64,000 bases of DNA from Janibacter sp. Soil728 (GTDB taxonomy: Bacteria > Actinomycetota > Actinomycetes > Actinomycetales > Dermatophilaceae): positions 124,001-188,000 of the forward strand of contig NZ_LMRZ01000006.1 in NCBI RefSeq assembly GCF_001428305.1, given 5' to 3'. The position numbers and the translations under genes are program-made. Below, piece after piece: positions 42,868 through 50,707 of this stretch; the first letter of the stretch is position 1, and every line of letters begins with the position of its first letter. Below the pieces are notes generated by a model. The model was given only the letters and a program-made list of their open reading frames with translations. It ran no database searches and was not told the DNA's origin.

Positions 42868-42895
42868 TTCTCGAGACGCTTGCTGCGCAAGCTCC
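42868..42895 (+). repeat. REP-like element with the TCGAGACG core
   Basis: TCTCGAGACG followed by a GCTTGCTGCGCAAGC hairpin. The reverse complement of 21836-21860 (GAGACGGTCGCTTCGCGACC) follows the same plan, with the stem bases swapped. This is a dispersed intergenic element. Confidence 0.55.
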
Positions 42896-42936
42896 GCCCA
42901 CGCGAACGTGGGACCCAGACCAGCGTGTGGCTGAGA

Positions 42937-43452
42937 TCAGCGCTTGCTGTACTGCGGCGCCTTGCGGGCCTTCTTGAGACCAGCCTTCTTGCGCTCCGGG
43001 ACGCGGGCGTCACGGGTGAGGAAGCCGGCCTTCTTCAGCGTGGCGCGGTTCAGCTCCTCGTCGACTCCGTTGAGCGAACGAGCCACGCCGAGGCGCACTG
43101 CGCCGGCCTGACCGGAGGGGCCACCGCCGTGGACGCGCACGAGCACGTCGTAGGCACCGTCGAGCTCGAGCACGGTGAAGGGCTCGTTGACGATCTGCTG
43201 GTGGACCTTGTTCGGGAAGTACTCCTCGAGCGTGCGGCCGTTGACCTTCCACTCGCCGGTGCCCGGGACGATCCGGACGCGGGCGATGGCCTGCTTGCGG
43301 CGGCCGGTGGCTGCGCCGGGGGCGGAGGCCGAGGGGCGACGCACGGGCTCGTCGGTGGAGTCGGCGACGGGGCCGTCGGACTCGGAGGTGTAGGAGCTCA
43401 GCTCGGGCTCGTCGCCCTCGAGGACCTCAGTGTTGTCGGTGGTGTCAGCCAC
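42937..43452 (-). CDS. rpsI: 30S ribosomal protein S9 with an acidic N-terminal extension
   Basis: 171 residues. About 45 acidic, Ser-rich residues precede the conserved core starting [17 protein letters not shown], with [17 protein letters not shown] and the C-terminal KAPQYSKR tail that reaches the P site. S9 of E. coli is about 130 residues, so the extension is additional. Follows rplM by 29 bases as a typical L13-S9 operon. Confidence 0.96.
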   Translation of the reverse strand: MADTTDNTEVLEGDEPELSSYTSESDGPVADSTDEPVRRPSASAPGAATGRRKQAIARVRIVPGTGEWKVNGRTLEEYFPNKVHQQIVNEPFTVLELDGAYDVLVRVHGGGPSGQAGAVRLGVARSLNGVDEELNRATLKKAGFLTRDARVPERKKAGLKKARKAPQYSKR

Positions 43453-43481
43453 GATATTGCCTCAGTTTCTTCTCGCCGCGC

Positions 43482-43925
43482 TTACTGCGCGACCTGCGAG
43501 ATCGTGTAGGGGGTGGGCTGCTGAGCTGCGTGCGGGTGCTCGGTGCCGACGTAGACCTTCAGCTTGCTCAGCTGCTGGCGACCGAGGGTGTTGCGCGGGA
43601 GCATGCCCTGGATGGCCTTCTCGACCGCGCGGGTCGGGTGCTTGGCCAGCATCTCGGTGTAGTTCATCGAGGACAGACCGCCCGGGAAGCCCGAGTGACG
43701 GTAAGAGAGCTTCTTGGTGGCCTTGGAGCCGGTGAGCGCAATCTTGTCCGCGTTGATGATGATGACGAAGTCACCCATGTCCACGTGGGGGGCGAAGGTC
43801 GTCTTGTGCTTGCCGCGCAGCAGGATGGCGGTCTGGCTCGCAAGGCGGCCGAGCACGACGTCCGTGGCGTCGATGATGTGCCACTGACGGGTGATGTCAC
43901 CGCCCTTGGGGGTGTACGTACGCAT
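43482..43925 (-). CDS. rplM: 50S ribosomal protein L13
   Basis: 147 residues, full length. It opens [19 protein letters not shown] and contains [19 protein letters not shown] and the [19 protein letters not shown] block. Start ATG 43925 is at the conserved N-terminus. A TAGAAT -10 box on the minus strand (44025-44020) predicts a leader of about 90 bases. Co-transcribed with rpsI. Confidence 0.97.
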   Translation of the reverse strand: MRTYTPKGGDITRQWHIIDATDVVLGRLASQTAILLRGKHKTTFAPHVDMGDFVIIINADKIALTGSKATKKLSYRHSGFPGGLSSMNYTEMLAKHPTRAVEKAIQGMLPRNTLGRQQLSKLKVYVGTEHPHAAQQPTPYTISQVAQ

Positions 43926-44129
43926 GTGTGAAGCCTTACTGCTCGTCGTGATGACTGACCCCTTCGGGAGCGAAGAGGTGGCGCCGCTCGTCCTCGTGGA
44001 CGGGGCGCCGCTGGGATCCATTCTACGGAAGACCGCAGAGGTCACAGAAATCGGCCAAGAGCCCCCACAACCGTTGACAATCCGGGGATCAGCGGCGGCC
44101 CGGCCACGCCCTCCCATCGGCAGTCGTGG

Positions 44130-44154
44130 CGATTGCACAATACTTGTGCAATCG
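44130..44154 (+). promoter_or_regulatory. 25-bp perfect palindromic operator before the ArsR-type regulator
   Basis: Arms CGATTGCACAA and TTGTGCAATCG around TAC, ending seven bases before the GTG start at 44162. Perfect dyads of this kind are typical for ArsR-family dimers; autoregulation is likely. Confidence 0.7.
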
Positions 44155-44161
44155 TGGGCGG

Positions 44162-44731
44162 GTGACCGAGACCCCCCAGACGGCGACCTGGCGGCTGCTG
44201 GCCCACCCCCTTCGCTCCCGCATCCTGGCCCACCTGCGCCTGCACGGGGGCTCGACCGCCGCGGAGCTCGCCCGCGCGTTGGGCACCAACACCGGCGCCA
44301 CGAGCTACCACGCGCGCGTCCTCGCGCAGGCGGGACTGGTCGAGGACACCGGCCTGGGTGACGGGCGCTCACGCGTGTGGGCCGCGGCCCAGGCGGACGA
44401 GCGGGACGGCGTGGACACCTCGGTCGCCGTCAGCGCCATCGACGACGCCGACGAGCTCGCCGACGCGCTCTGGCTGGCCCATGACGTGGTCGACCACCAC
44501 GCGCAGCGCCAGCACAGCTGGATCGATGCCCAGGTCGCCTGGCCGCTGGTGTGGCAGGAGGAGTGCGGGATCGACGACCGCGAGGTGCTCGTCGACGAGA
44601 CGCAGCTGGCGGCCCTGCGCACGGAGCTGGGCGCGGTGCTCGACCGGTACCGGCGACGCGGGGCGGGCACACCCGGAGCACGGCGCGTGACCGCGGTCGT
44701 GGCGCTCACCCCCCTTCCTCGGCGGTCGTAG
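44162..44731 (+). CDS. ArsR-family winged-helix transcriptional regulator
   Basis: 189 residues. The N-terminal winged helix reads [20 protein letters not shown] then [20 protein letters not shown] and [14 protein letters not shown]. The C-terminal half is a dimerisation or sensing region with [17 protein letters not shown], which has several His residues but no Cys pair. Start GTG 44162 follows a perfect palindrome. The effector is unknown. The gene ends 28 bases before lepB, but lepB has its own leaderless-type promoter. Confidence 0.8.
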   Translation: MTETPQTATWRLLAHPLRSRILAHLRLHGGSTAAELARALGTNTGATSYHARVLAQAGLVEDTGLGDGRSRVWAAAQADERDGVDTSVAVSAIDDADELADALWLAHDVVDHHAQRQHSWIDAQVAWPLVWQEECGIDDREVLVDETQLAALRTELGAVLDRYRRRGAGTPGARRVTAVVALTPLPRRS

Positions 44732-44747
44732 GTCCTCACCACGGACC

Positions 44748-44753
44748 TAGGCT
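44748..44753 (+). promoter_or_regulatory. -10 box of a leaderless promoter (lepB)
   Basis: TAGGCT, six bases before the GTG at 44760. Confidence 0.5.
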
Positions 44754-44759
44754 GTGCCC

Positions 44760-45458
44760 GTGAGCTCTTCCGACAGGCGCCCCGAGCGCCACTGGATCCT
44801 GGGGATCATCGCCCGGGTCCTCATCGCCTTCGCCCTCCTGGCCCTCATCACGCACACGCTCGTGCGCCCCTTCGTCATCCCGTCGGGGTCGATGGAGCCC
44901 ACGCTGATGACCGGCGACCGGGTCTTCGCCAAGATCGTCGGCGTCGACGGCGACCAGCTCCGGCGCGGCGACATCGTCGTCTTCGGGCATGGAGCCACGT
45001 GGGCCGACGCGACGCTCGACGAGCCCGACCCCGTCGCCGATGCCCTGCGCCACGTGGGCGACGTGCTCGGCACCGGCCCCAGCCACCGCTCGCACACGGT
45101 CAAGCGGGTCATCGGGCTACCCGGCGAGAAGGTCTCGTGCTGCGACACCCGGGGTCGTCTGCTCGTGGACGGCAAGCCGCTGGACGAGCCCTATGTCAAG
45201 AACAACCTGCCCATGGCGACCGGCTCCGAGTGCGACAGCAGCACGCCGAGCGCCCGTTGCTTCGACGAGATCACCGTGCCTGCCGGTTCCTACCTCGTCC
45301 TGGGCGACAACCGCGCCAACAGCGCCGACTCGGTGGCCGGGTGCCGTGGTGCGGCCGGACCGACCTGCGAACCCCGCTTCGTCCGCTTCGACCAGGTGGT
45401 CGGGACGCTCGGCTGGCGCTGGTGGCCGCTCCCGCCCGGCAGCGCCGAGCGGAGCTGA
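44760..45458 (+). CDS. lepB: Signal peptidase I
   Basis: 232 residues. One N-terminal transmembrane helix (about 12-35). Catalytic Ser in IPSGSMEPTLMTGDRVF and general-base Lys in HTVKRVIGLPGEKV. Box E is GDNRANSADSVAG. Two Cys pairs (SCCDTRG, and C...C in the insert) may form disulfides outside the membrane. GTG 44760 was chosen over GTG 44754 because of the -10 spacing. It ends one base from the truA stop (convergent). Confidence 0.92.
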   Translation: MSSSDRRPERHWILGIIARVLIAFALLALITHTLVRPFVIPSGSMEPTLMTGDRVFAKIVGVDGDQLRRGDIVVFGHGATWADATLDEPDPVADALRHVGDVLGTGPSHRSHTVKRVIGLPGEKVSCCDTRGRLLVDGKPLDEPYVKNNLPMATGSECDSSTPSARCFDEITVPAGSYLVLGDNRANSADSVAGCRGAAGPTCEPRFVRFDQVVGTLGWRWWPLPPGSAERS

Positions 45459-46292
45459 TCACTCCTCGCGACGAGCGCGGGCCTCCACCGCCCGGGCGGC
45501 CAACGCCTCGGCCTGCGGATAGGTCACCTCCACGAGGCAGAGCCCGTGGGCCGGCATGACCTTGACCCGGGGATCCCGCGAGCGTGCGGTGAGGACCTCG
45601 CGCGGGAAGTCGGCCCCCTGCCGCCCCTCCCCCACGGGCACGAGCGCCCCGATGAGCGCGCGGACCATCGAGTGGCAGAAGGCGTCCGCCAGGACCGTCG
45701 CCTCGAGCAGCCCGTCGTCGCGGCGGCGCCAGTCGTAGCGCAGCAGCGTGCGCGTGGTGCTCGCCCCCTCCCGCTTCTTGCAGAAGGCGGCGAAGTTGCG
45801 CAGCCCGAGCAGCTGCTCGGCGGCAGCATCCATCGCCTCGACGTCCAGGGGCGTGCGCAGGGTGACGACCTCACGGCGACGAAGCGGGTCCAGACGCTCC
45901 GGGTCGTCACTGATCAGGTAGCGATAGCGCCGGCTGAGCGCGGAGAAGCGCGCGTCGAAGCCGTCGGGCGCCTCGGCGAGTCGGTGCAGGAGCACGTCGG
46001 GCGGCAGCACGCCGCGCAGTCGGGTGAGCAGGGCCTGCACCGGCGTCCGGTCGGAGCGCCCCCTCGCCGCGGCGAGGTCCTCGGGCTCGAGGTCGACGTG
46101 GACGACCTGGCCCATCGCGTGCACCCCGGCGTCGGTGCGGCCGGCCACGGTCAGCCTGGCGGGCTCGTCCAGCCGCAGGACGGTCGCGACCGCCGCACTC
46201 AGCTCGCCCTCGACGGTCCGCAGGCCGTTCGGCTGCATCGCCCACCCGTGGAAGTCGGTTCCGTCGTAGGCGAGATCGAGGCGCAGCCGCAT
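45459..46292 (-). CDS. truA: tRNA pseudouridine(38-40) synthase
   Basis: 277 residues. Modifies the anticodon stem-loop. It opens MRLRLDLAYDGTDFHGWAMQ and has the catalytic Asp in VAGRTDAGVHAMGQVVH, with YRYLI and FCHSMVRALIGALVPVG downstream. Start ATG 46292 matches the conserved N-terminus; the upstream open frame is not coding-like. A TACGCT box seven bases away suggests leaderless translation. In many relatives truA follows rplQ, as here. Confidence 0.94.
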   Translation of the reverse strand: MRLRLDLAYDGTDFHGWAMQPNGLRTVEGELSAAVATVLRLDEPARLTVAGRTDAGVHAMGQVVHVDLEPEDLAAARGRSDRTPVQALLTRLRGVLPPDVLLHRLAEAPDGFDARFSALSRRYRYLISDDPERLDPLRRREVVTLRTPLDVEAMDAAAEQLLGLRNFAAFCKKREGASTTRTLLRYDWRRRDDGLLEATVLADAFCHSMVRALIGALVPVGEGRQGADFPREVLTARSRDPRVKVMPAHGLCLVEVTYPQAEALAARAVEARARREE

Positions 46293-46299
46293 GCCGGCC

Positions 46300-46305
46300 A
46301 GCGTA
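46300..46305 (-). promoter_or_regulatory. -10 box of a leaderless promoter (truA)
   Basis: TACGCT on the minus strand, seven bases from the truA ATG. Confidence 0.5.
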
Positions 46306-46393
46306 GGCGACGCGTCATCAGCCGCGCCCTGACGGCTCTCCTCGTGCTCGGCATGACCCGCTCGCCCGGCACTTCCCTCAGCCATCCGCATGA

Positions 46394-46431
46394 CGAAGGG
46401 CGCCGCCCCCGTTGGGGAGCGGCGCCCTTCG
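46394..46431 (-). terminator. 13-bp perfect hairpin after rplQ
   Basis: CGAAGGGCGCCGC and GCGGCGCCCTTCG pair exactly around a 12-base loop that can itself fold (CCCC/GGGG). It follows the rplQ stop and ends the ribosomal operon before truA. Confidence 0.6.
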
Positions 46432-46444
46432 GCGGTGCAGTGAC

Positions 46445-47176
46445 TCAGGCGTCGTCGCCCGGCTCCTGCTGCTTGGCCTCGCCACCGGCCGGCTCGAAGC
46501 CGGCAGCCTTGGCAGCGTCAGCGGTCTGGAACCAGACCTCGGCGACGGTCTGGTCGAACCACTGCGAACCAGCGACGTGGTACTTGTTCGAGTCGAGGTT
46601 GCCCTTGACCGTGTAGTCCTCGCTCGGCGCGGCGCCGTCCTCGAGAGGAGCGACACCACCCTCGGGCAGGTCGGCGACCGCGGCCGGAGCAGCGGTCTCG
46701 GTCTCGGTGGTCTCGGTCTCGGTGGTCTCGGCGGCAGCCGCGGCCTCCTCGTCCTTGGCGGAACGCTTGGCAGCGGCCTCCGCCTCGGCGACGACGGCGC
46801 GCTTGGGCTTGGCGTTGACCGGCTCACGCACGAGCTCGATGACGCACATGGGGGCGTTGTCGCCCTTGCGCGGCGCGATCTTCGTGATCCGGGTGTAACC
46901 GCCCTGACGGTCGGCCACGTCGGGCGCGATCTCGACGAAGAGACGGTGGACGACACCCTTGTCGAGGATGGTCGTCATGACCTTGCGACGAGCGTGCAGG
47001 TCACCCCGCTTGGCGAAGGTGATCAGGCGCTCGGCCAGCGGACGCAGACGCTTGGCCTTGGCCTGCGTCGTCGTGATCTGGTCGTGCTCGAAGAGCGCGG
47101 TGGCCAGGTTCGCGAGGATGAGGCGCTCGTGAGCCGGGCCGCCACCGATACGGGGTCCCTTGGTGGGGGTGGGCAT
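46445..47176 (-). CDS. rplQ: 50S ribosomal protein L17 with a C-terminal extra domain
   Basis: 243 residues, about twice the E. coli length. The first 120 are L17 ([56 protein letters not shown]). A Thr/Glu-rich linker ([13 protein letters not shown]) follows, then a compact segment [20 protein letters not shown] and [20 protein letters not shown] that resembles a sunset-type small domain. The extra domain is likely solvent-exposed on the ribosome. Last gene of the rpsM-rplQ cluster. Confidence 0.94.
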   Translation of the reverse strand: MPTPTKGPRIGGGPAHERLILANLATALFEHDQITTTQAKAKRLRPLAERLITFAKRGDLHARRKVMTTILDKGVVHRLFVEIAPDVADRQGGYTRITKIAPRKGDNAPMCVIELVREPVNAKPKRAVVAEAEAAAKRSAKDEEAAAAAETTETETTETETAAPAAVADLPEGGVAPLEDGAAPSEDYTVKGNLDSNKYHVAGSQWFDQTVAEVWFQTADAAKAAGFEPAGGEAKQQEPGDDA

Positions 47177-47236
47177 GGTGTTCTCCTTGGAAGTTCTGAC
47201 CTCACCGCGTCAGCGGTCAGGTCGTGAAGCGGTGGG

Positions 47237-48271
47237 TCAGAGCTGCTCGTCCTCGGCGAACGAGGCATCCTCGTCGCCGGACTCGTCGTAGTCGTCCTCG
47301 CCGTAGCCGGGGATGGCCGTCGGGTCGAACCCGGGGGGGCTGTCCTTCAGGGCCAGGTCCATCTCGTGCAGCTTGGCCTTGACCTCGTCGATCGACTTCG
47401 CACCGAAGTTGCGGATGTCGAGCAGGTCCGCCTCGCTGCGACCGACGAGCTCACCCACGGTGTGGATGCCCTCGCGCTTGAGGCAGTTGTAGGAACGGAC
47501 CGTGAGGTCGAGGTCCTCGATCGGCAGCGCCAGGTCGGCCGCGATGGCGGCGTCGGTCGGCGACGGGCCCATGTCGATGCCCTCGGCCTCGACATTGAGC
47601 TCACGGGCCAGGCCGAAGAGCTCGACGAGCGTCTTGCCGGCCGAGGCCAGCGCGTCGCGGGGGGGCATCGAGTTCTTGGTCTCGACGTCGACGACGAGGC
47701 GGTCGAAGTCGGTGCGCTGCTCGACACGGGTGGCCTCGACCTTGTAGGTCACGGCCAGCACGGGCGAGTAGATGGAGTCGACCGGGATGCGGCCGATCTC
47801 CTGGTCACCGGACTTGTTCTGCTGGGCGGAGACGTAGCCACGGCCACGCTCGACCGTCAGCTCCATCTCGATGGAGCCCTTGTCGTTGAGGGTCGCGATG
47901 TGCAGGTCCGGGTTGTGGACCTCGACACCGGCCGGGGGGTTGATGTCAGCAGCGGTGACCGGGCCGGCGCCCGACTTGCGCAGGTACATCACGACCGGCT
48001 CGTCGTTCTCGCTGGAGACGACGAGGGACTTGATGTTGAGGATGATCTCGGTGACGTCCTCCTTGACCCCGGGGACCGTGGAGAACTCGTGGAGCACCCC
48101 GTCGATCCGGATCGAGGTGAGCGAGGCGCCCGGGATGCTCGAGAGCAGGGTGCGACGCAGGGAGTTGCCGATGGTGTAACCGAAGCCAGGCTCGAGGGGC
48201 TCGATGACGAACCGCGAACGGTTGTCGGCGAGGACCTCTTCGCTGAGGTTGGGACGCTGTGCGATGAGCAC
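47237..48271 (-). CDS. rpoA: DNA-directed RNA polymerase subunit alpha
   Basis: 344 residues. N-terminal dimerisation domain with [20 protein letters not shown] and ILNIKSLVV; the C-terminal alpha-CTD has [19 protein letters not shown]-type helices (here [12 protein letters not shown]) and [11 protein letters not shown]. An acidic tail ([17 protein letters not shown]) ends it. Preceded by two hairpins in the rpsD-rpoA gap. Confidence 0.97.
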   Translation of the reverse strand: MLIAQRPNLSEEVLADNRSRFVIEPLEPGFGYTIGNSLRRTLLSSIPGASLTSIRIDGVLHEFSTVPGVKEDVTEIILNIKSLVVSSENDEPVVMYLRKSGAGPVTAADINPPAGVEVHNPDLHIATLNDKGSIEMELTVERGRGYVSAQQNKSGDQEIGRIPVDSIYSPVLAVTYKVEATRVEQRTDFDRLVVDVETKNSMPPRDALASAGKTLVELFGLARELNVEAEGIDMGPSPTDAAIAADLALPIEDLDLTVRSYNCLKREGIHTVGELVGRSEADLLDIRNFGAKSIDEVKAKLHEMDLALKDSPPGFDPTAIPGYGEDDYDESGDEDASFAEDEQL

Positions 48272-48321
48272 GGTGATTCTTCCTTCCCACGGGCGACCGC
48301 TATATGACGCCTCGTGAAGGT

Positions 48322-48372
48322 GTCGGGGTGTGACCCCGACGGTGGCTCCCGCATCGGTCCGCGGGAGCCACC
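48322..48372 (-). promoter_or_regulatory. Tandem hairpins in the rpsD-rpoA gap
   Basis: A 12-bp perfect stem (GGTGGCTCCCGC with GCGGGAGCCACC, 48341-48372) is followed on the mRNA by an 8-bp stem (GTCGGGGT with ACCCCGAC, 48322-48340). No U-run follows either. They may give partial termination or RNA processing, or bind a ribosomal protein. Confidence 0.5.
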
Positions 48373-48388
48373 CTGGTGAAGAACTGGA

Positions 48389-48997
48389 TCAGTTCTTGGA
48401 GTAGAGCTCGACGATCAGCTGCATGCTGAGCGGGCTGTCGATCTGCTCCTTGGTCGGCAGCTGGTGCACGAGGACCTTCAGGCTGCCCGGGATGACGTGC
48501 AGCCAGGCCGGGACGACGCGGTCACCGAAGGACTCGCGAGCGACCTGGATCGGGAAGGCCTCGACCGACTGCTTGCGCACGGTGATGATGTCGTACTGCG
48601 AGACGCGGGCGCTGGGCACGTCGATGCGCACGCCGTTGAGCTCGAAGTGACCGTGCGTGACGAGCTGACGAGCCTGACGACGCGTGCGGGCGAGCCCGGC
48701 ACGGTAGATCACGTTGTCGAGGCGCGACTCAAGGATGATCAGCAGGTTGTGACCGGTCTGGCCGGGGCGGTTGGCCGCCTCCTTGTAGTACCGGACGAAC
48801 TGCTTCTCCATGACGCCGTAGGTGAAGCGGGCCTTCTGCTTCTCCTGCAGCTGGGTGAGGTACTCCTTCTCCTGGATCCGCCGACGGCCGTGCTGGCCGG
48901 GCGGGAAGGGACGGAGCTCGAAGTTCTTGTCGCCGCCGACGAGGTCGAGCTTGAGGCGGCGGGACTTCTTGGTGATGGGGCCGGTGTAACGAGCCAT
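48389..48997 (-). CDS. rpsD: 30S ribosomal protein S4
   Basis: 202 residues. It opens MARYTGPITKKSRRLKLDLV, lacks the zinc cysteines (C-minus form), and has RPFPPGQHGRRRIQEKEYL and an S4 RNA-binding domain with LARTRRQARQLVTHGHFELN. Primary assembly protein of the 30S subunit and, in several bacteria, a translational repressor of its operon. Confidence 0.97.
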   Translation of the reverse strand: MARYTGPITKKSRRLKLDLVGGDKNFELRPFPPGQHGRRRIQEKEYLTQLQEKQKARFTYGVMEKQFVRYYKEAANRPGQTGHNLLIILESRLDNVIYRAGLARTRRQARQLVTHGHFELNGVRIDVPSARVSQYDIITVRKQSVEAFPIQVARESFGDRVVPAWLHVIPGSLKVLVHQLPTKEQIDSPLSMQLIVELYSKN

Positions 48998-49026
48998 GTG
49001 TTATCTGTCTCCCGTATCTCTGCTGC

Positions 49027-49425
49027 TCAGACGCGACGGCGCTTGGGCGGGCGGACACCGTTGTGCGGGCTGGGCGTGACGTCCTGGATGGCGCCGACCT
49101 CGAGGCCAGCGGCGGTCAGGGAACGGATGGCGGTCTCGCGACCGGAACCCGGGCCCTTGACGAAGACGTCGACCTTCTTCATGCCGTGCTCCATGGCGCG
49201 GCGGGCCGCAGCCTCGGCAGCCATCTGCGCGGCGTACGGGGTGGACTTGCGCGAACCCTTGAAGCCGACCTGGCCGGCGGAGGCCCAGGCGATGACGGCC
49301 CCGGTGGGGTCGGTGATCGAGATGATCGTGTTGTTGAACGTGCTCTTGATGTGGGCCTGGCCCACAGCAACATTCTTCTTGACCTTGCGGCGCACCTTGG
49401 CGCCGGTGCGGGTCTTGGGGGGCAT
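49027..49425 (-). CDS. rpsK: 30S ribosomal protein S11
   Basis: 132 residues, full length. [40 protein letters not shown] and the C-terminal [18 protein letters not shown] are all conserved. Binds the platform of the 30S subunit next to S18/S21 and mRNA. Operon position between rpsM and rpsD. Confidence 0.97.
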   Translation of the reverse strand: MPPKTRTGAKVRRKVKKNVAVGQAHIKSTFNNTIISITDPTGAVIAWASAGQVGFKGSRKSTPYAAQMAAEAAARRAMEHGMKKVDVFVKGPGSGRETAIRSLTAAGLEVGAIQDVTPSPHNGVRPPKRRRV

Positions 49426-49499
49426 GTTTCTCCTACGAAGTGCTTCGGTGTGTGGTGATCACTGCGCGTGATGCGACACGCGTGCGATGCCGAGGTGTC

Positions 49500-49871
49500 T
49501 CAGGCCTTCTTCTTGCCTGCGACGGTGCGCTTGGGGCCCTTGCGGGTCCGTGCGTTGGTCTTGGTGCGCTGACCGCGAACCGGGAGACCACGGCGGTGCC
49601 GCAGGCCCTCGTAGGTGCCGATCTCGACCTTGCGGCGGATGTCGGCAGCGACCTCGCGGCGGAGGTCACCCTCGAGCTGGACATTGGCCTCGAGGTGGTC
49701 GCGAAGGGCGACGAGCTGCTCGTCGCTCAGGTCCTTCACGCGAACACTCGCGTCGATGTCGGTGGCTGCGAGAGCCTTCTGTGCGGTCGTGCGTCCCACA
49801 CCGAAGATGTAGGTCAGGGCGACCTCGACGCGCTTCTCGCGCGGCAGGTCGACTCCAACAAGTCGTGCCAT
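49500..49871 (-). CDS. rpsM: 30S ribosomal protein S13
   Basis: 123 residues. Opens [20 protein letters not shown] then [14 protein letters not shown], with the C-terminal [20 protein letters not shown] and a basic tail. Forms bridges with the 50S head region. First of the rpsM-rpsK-rpsD-rpoA-rplQ run. Confidence 0.97.
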   Translation of the reverse strand: MARLVGVDLPREKRVEVALTYIFGVGRTTAQKALAATDIDASVRVKDLSDEQLVALRDHLEANVQLEGDLRREVAADIRRKVEIGTYEGLRHRRGLPVRGQRTKTNARTRKGPKRTVAGKKKA

Positions 49872-50100
49872 GTGCTGGCTTCCTCTTCATGTACTCGGAG
49901 GTCTGGTGCACCACCGGTCCGACGGGTGTTCCCGCTCATGTGAACGGGCCGCTCGGTCCCCGGCCTCCGAGCCGGGGGTGACGTCCTGCTCCCCGAAGGG
50001 GGCAAGGGCCGGGTGGTGCGTACTTCGTCTGCTGGCGTTGCTCGAGGATCTGGGCGACAAAACCCGGTCCCCGCCGTACGTGGCCGTGATGGCCCGCGAA

Positions 50101-50214
50101 TCAGCCCTGGCGCTGCTTGTGGCGCAGGTTTTCGCAGATCACCATGACCCGACCGTTACGGCGGATCACCTTGCACTTGTCGCAGATCTTCTTGACGCTC
50201 GGCTGAACCTTCAT
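50101..50214 (-). CDS. rpmJ: 50S ribosomal protein L36
   Basis: 37 residues. [20 protein letters not shown] then [17 protein letters not shown]. Zinc ligands are Cys, Cys, Cys and His in CDKC and CENLRHK. Usual neighbour of infA and rpsM, as here. Confidence 0.96.
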   Translation of the reverse strand: MKVQPSVKKICDKCKVIRRNGRVMVICENLRHKQRQG

Positions 50215-50319
50215 TGCCGTCTCGCATCTTCTCGATCTGTCCCGCCACCCGGATGTGGGCGACGAGTCGTGCTGTGAGTGCTTCTCTCGTCGGTCGCCGA
50301 CCTGCGACGACCTCCTCGA

Positions 50320-50541
50320 TCAGCGGTAACGGAAGACGATCCGGCCGCGGGTCAGGTCGTACGGGCTGAGCTCCACGACAACCTTGTCCTCGGGGAGGAT
50401 CCGGATGTAGTGCTGCCGCATCTTGCCCGAGATGTGGGCGAGAACCCTGTGACCGTTGGTCAGCTCAACCCGGAACATTGCGTTCGGGAGCGCTTCGACG
50501 ATCGTGCCCTCGACCTCGATGACACCGTCCTTCTTGGCCAT
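50320..50541 (-). CDS. infA: Translation initiation factor IF-1
   Basis: 73 residues, full length. [20 protein letters not shown] and [20 protein letters not shown], with the [16 protein letters not shown] end, is the complete OB-fold. A TATCGT -10 box on the minus strand at 50656-50651 suggests its own promoter. Since map is about 8 kb away, infA probably starts its own transcription unit. Confidence 0.97.
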   Translation of the reverse strand: MAKKDGVIEVEGTIVEALPNAMFRVELTNGHRVLAHISGKMRQHYIRILPEDKVVVELSPYDLTRGRIVFRYR

Positions 50542-50695
50542 ACCCTCTCAATCCGTTGGTGGTCGCCTCCTGGATGGAAGCCACCGTGGGCGGCACGCGA
50601 AGTCGCCTCCCCGGAAACCGGGAAGGCAGCACACACGTGACCGACGATCAACGATACCGCTCCGGCCCGCTCGGAGGGAAATCGCCCCCGGCTCG

Positions 50696-50701
50696 TAGGC
50701 T
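50696..50701 (+). promoter_or_regulatory. -10 box of a leaderless promoter (CPBP gene)
   Basis: TAGGCT, six bases before the ATG at 50708. Confidence 0.5.
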
Positions 50702-50707
50702 CGCCCC

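Noticed and set aside
43926-44129. A structured L13 leader (autoregulatory RNA) upstream of rplM
   Set aside because: I could not draw a convincing conserved structure from one sequence; only a promoter box and a leader of about 90 bases are supported.
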